DNA of 6,763 bases from Candidatus Moraniibacteriota bacterium (GTDB lineage Bacteria; Patescibacteriota; Minisyncoccia; Moranbacterales; UBA1568). The DNA lies in NCBI GenBank assembly GCA_030690925.1, contig JAUYFO010000084.1:1-6763 (forward strand). The letters run 5' to 3'. A program made the position numbers and the translations under genes. The first letter of the stretch is position 1. Every line of letters begins with the position of its first letter. Under the pieces are notes generated by a model, which searched no databases, had not been told where the DNA came from, and saw only the letters and a program-made list of their open reading frames with translations. Of this stretch, positions 5,751-6,763 are shown in pieces.

Positions 5751-6763
5751 GTGGACATCAACACCGACAATAAACCGCTGTACTATCCGATGCTTGTTTC
5801 AGAAAATGGAACAGTAGAGACGATAGGAAAGCAGATAGAAGACAACATCTGGAAACATTTCCACATGCTACCCAAGGAAAAGCGGGATATTCTTATTGCG
5901 GATGAATTGCCGCTCAAGATAAAAGAACTGCAGGATAGTTTCCATTTGGCAGACGCAGTCATCGGCAAAATTAGTCTTTCCATACGGCAGATTTTTTTTG
6001 GAGAGTTTGGACTTCCAGAGTGTGAAGCAAAAATTGGTTCGTTGCTTACGGCAACAGGTAGTGATTCCATCCAGGCCAAGGCGATTGTAGAGTTTATTCA
6101 GAAAGAAATTTTGACGATACAGCCAAAGCCGCGAGTAGAAAAAGAAGAAGTTGAAGAAGAAAAAAGGCCACCAGCGGCTCTGGTGCGGATGCCGCTGCTC
6201 CAGGCATTGTCGAAGTACGAGAGTTTGGGAAATCAGCTCATTACCCGGGAACGGATCAAGGTAAAGTCACAGGCAGAGCCGGTGCGACCATCGCTCCTGT
6301 ACTGGATCAAATACTACCGTGATGAACTGGGAATCGGACACCATGACAGTGTGCAGCGAGGGAATTTCCTCTTCCGTTCGGAAAATGGCAAGCATTTGTC
6401 GGCCGAAGAGCGGGAGCGGGTCAACCTGGTTCTGAAATCAGTAGAAGAAAACCTGCCACTACAAATTGACACCGAACGGAGCGAAATCGTCTTTCCGATT
6501 TTTGAAACACCGAGACCTATTGCTCCTCCTCGACCGGCTATGCCCGAGCCACCGCTCGCTCCTCAGAAAACAGAGCCACATGAGGTAAGTGAGGCCTTTA
6601 GTTTTGGGAGTATGAGTTTCAACAACAATACTGAGCCAGTGCCGGCTGATCCAGCGGCCATGTCCTTTTCTTCCAAGCATGTTTTCCCGGCAGAAAAGGA
6701 GGAAACCTCTTCTACCCCAATGAGTGCTCCTGTAGCATCAGTGTCGACAACACGGCCTATGCC
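5751..6763 (+). CDS. Unnamed conserved-looking protein with Pro-rich tail (3' end outside window)
   Basis: An open frame of at least 337 residues that runs off the window without a stop. GTG 5751 is the first possible start, since an in-frame TAA lies at 5739; ATG 5790 is the alternative. Neither has a Shine-Dalgarno sequence, so translation may be coupled to the gene 14 bases upstream. There is no signal peptide or membrane segment, so it is probably cytoplasmic. Layout: a helical N-terminal part (about 20-125), an acidic/basic linker (about 126-140, EKEEVEEEKRP), a compact second domain (about 147-240) with PVRPSLLYWIKYYRDELG, RGNFLFRSENGKHLS and NLVLKSVEENLPLQID, then a low-complexity Pro/Ser/Glu-rich tail from about 252. 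The second domain resembles proteins I remember from Patescibacteria beside VirB6-like genes; no function is known to me. A cytoplasmic adaptor of the secretion system is a guess from position only. Codon use agrees with its neighbours. Confidence 0.75.
   Translation, partial: MDINTDNKPLYYPMLVSENGTVETIGKQIEDNIWKHFHMLPKEKRDILIADELPLKIKELQDSFHLADAVIGKISLSIRQIFFGEFGLPECEAKIGSLLTATGSDSIQAKAIVEFIQKEILTIQPKPRVEKEEVEEEKRPPAALVRMPLLQALSKYESLGNQLITRERIKVKSQAEPVRPSLLYWIKYYRDELGIGHHDSVQRGNFLFRSENGKHLSAEERERVNLVLKSVEENLPLQIDTERSEIVFPIFETPRPIAPPRPAMPEPPLAPQKTEPHEVSEAFSFGSMSFNNNTEPVPADPAAMSFSSKHVFPAEKEETSSTPMSAPVASVSTTRPM

Noticed and set aside
5783..6680. Antisense frames in the last kilobase
   Set aside because: The plus strand carries one uninterrupted frame with domain-like composition from 5751 to the end, which explains the region better.

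Overview
The window looks like chromosomal DNA from a candidate-phyla-radiation (Patescibacteria) type bacterium. This is an inference from gene content and protein style, not from a marker gene. The supporting genes are a stand-alone four-helix-bundle (23S rRNA intervening-sequence type) protein, a single Xer recombinase, a LysM-CHAP wall hydrolase, and a VirB6/TrbL-like membrane protein followed by a Pro-rich unnamed protein that resembles genes I remember from Patescibacteria. The standard stop codons TAA, TAG and TGA are all used, which argues against the code-4/25 groups.

Layout: (1) 2-793, plus strand: the C-terminal third of a UvrD/PcrA helicase, cut by the window edge. (2) 823-2187, minus strand: a two-gene unit, xer recombinase followed after 27 bases by the four-helix-bundle gene, converging on uvrD. 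(3) 2188-2603: a control region without an unbroken gene. It holds a candidate extended -10 for xer inside a dif-like inverted repeat, a strong -35/-10 promoter pointing right, a leader that can fold into a closed RNA structure, and a coding-looking stretch that seems to be the displaced N-terminus of the next gene. (4) 2604-3695, plus: a secreted two-LysM plus CHAP peptidoglycan hydrolase, then an intrinsic terminator. (5) 3856-5736, plus: a signal-peptide-bearing polytopic membrane protein of VirB6/TrbL type with a long soluble tail. (6) 5751-6763, plus: an unnamed protein that starts 14 bases later and runs off the window.

How the genes may work together: the right-hand half reads as an envelope or type IV secretion neighbourhood, with a wall-cutting enzyme, an inner-membrane channel-type protein and a probable cytoplasmic partner. 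The left half is DNA maintenance (helicase, recombinase).

The most interesting signals are not genes. There is a family of three imperfect GATA/TGAT-rich repeats, each at the 3' end of a different gene, two of which flank the four-helix-bundle gene as inverted copies. There is a structured leader upstream of the hydrolase gene. And there is an apparent single-base frame break at an A6 tract in that gene's N-terminal coding region.
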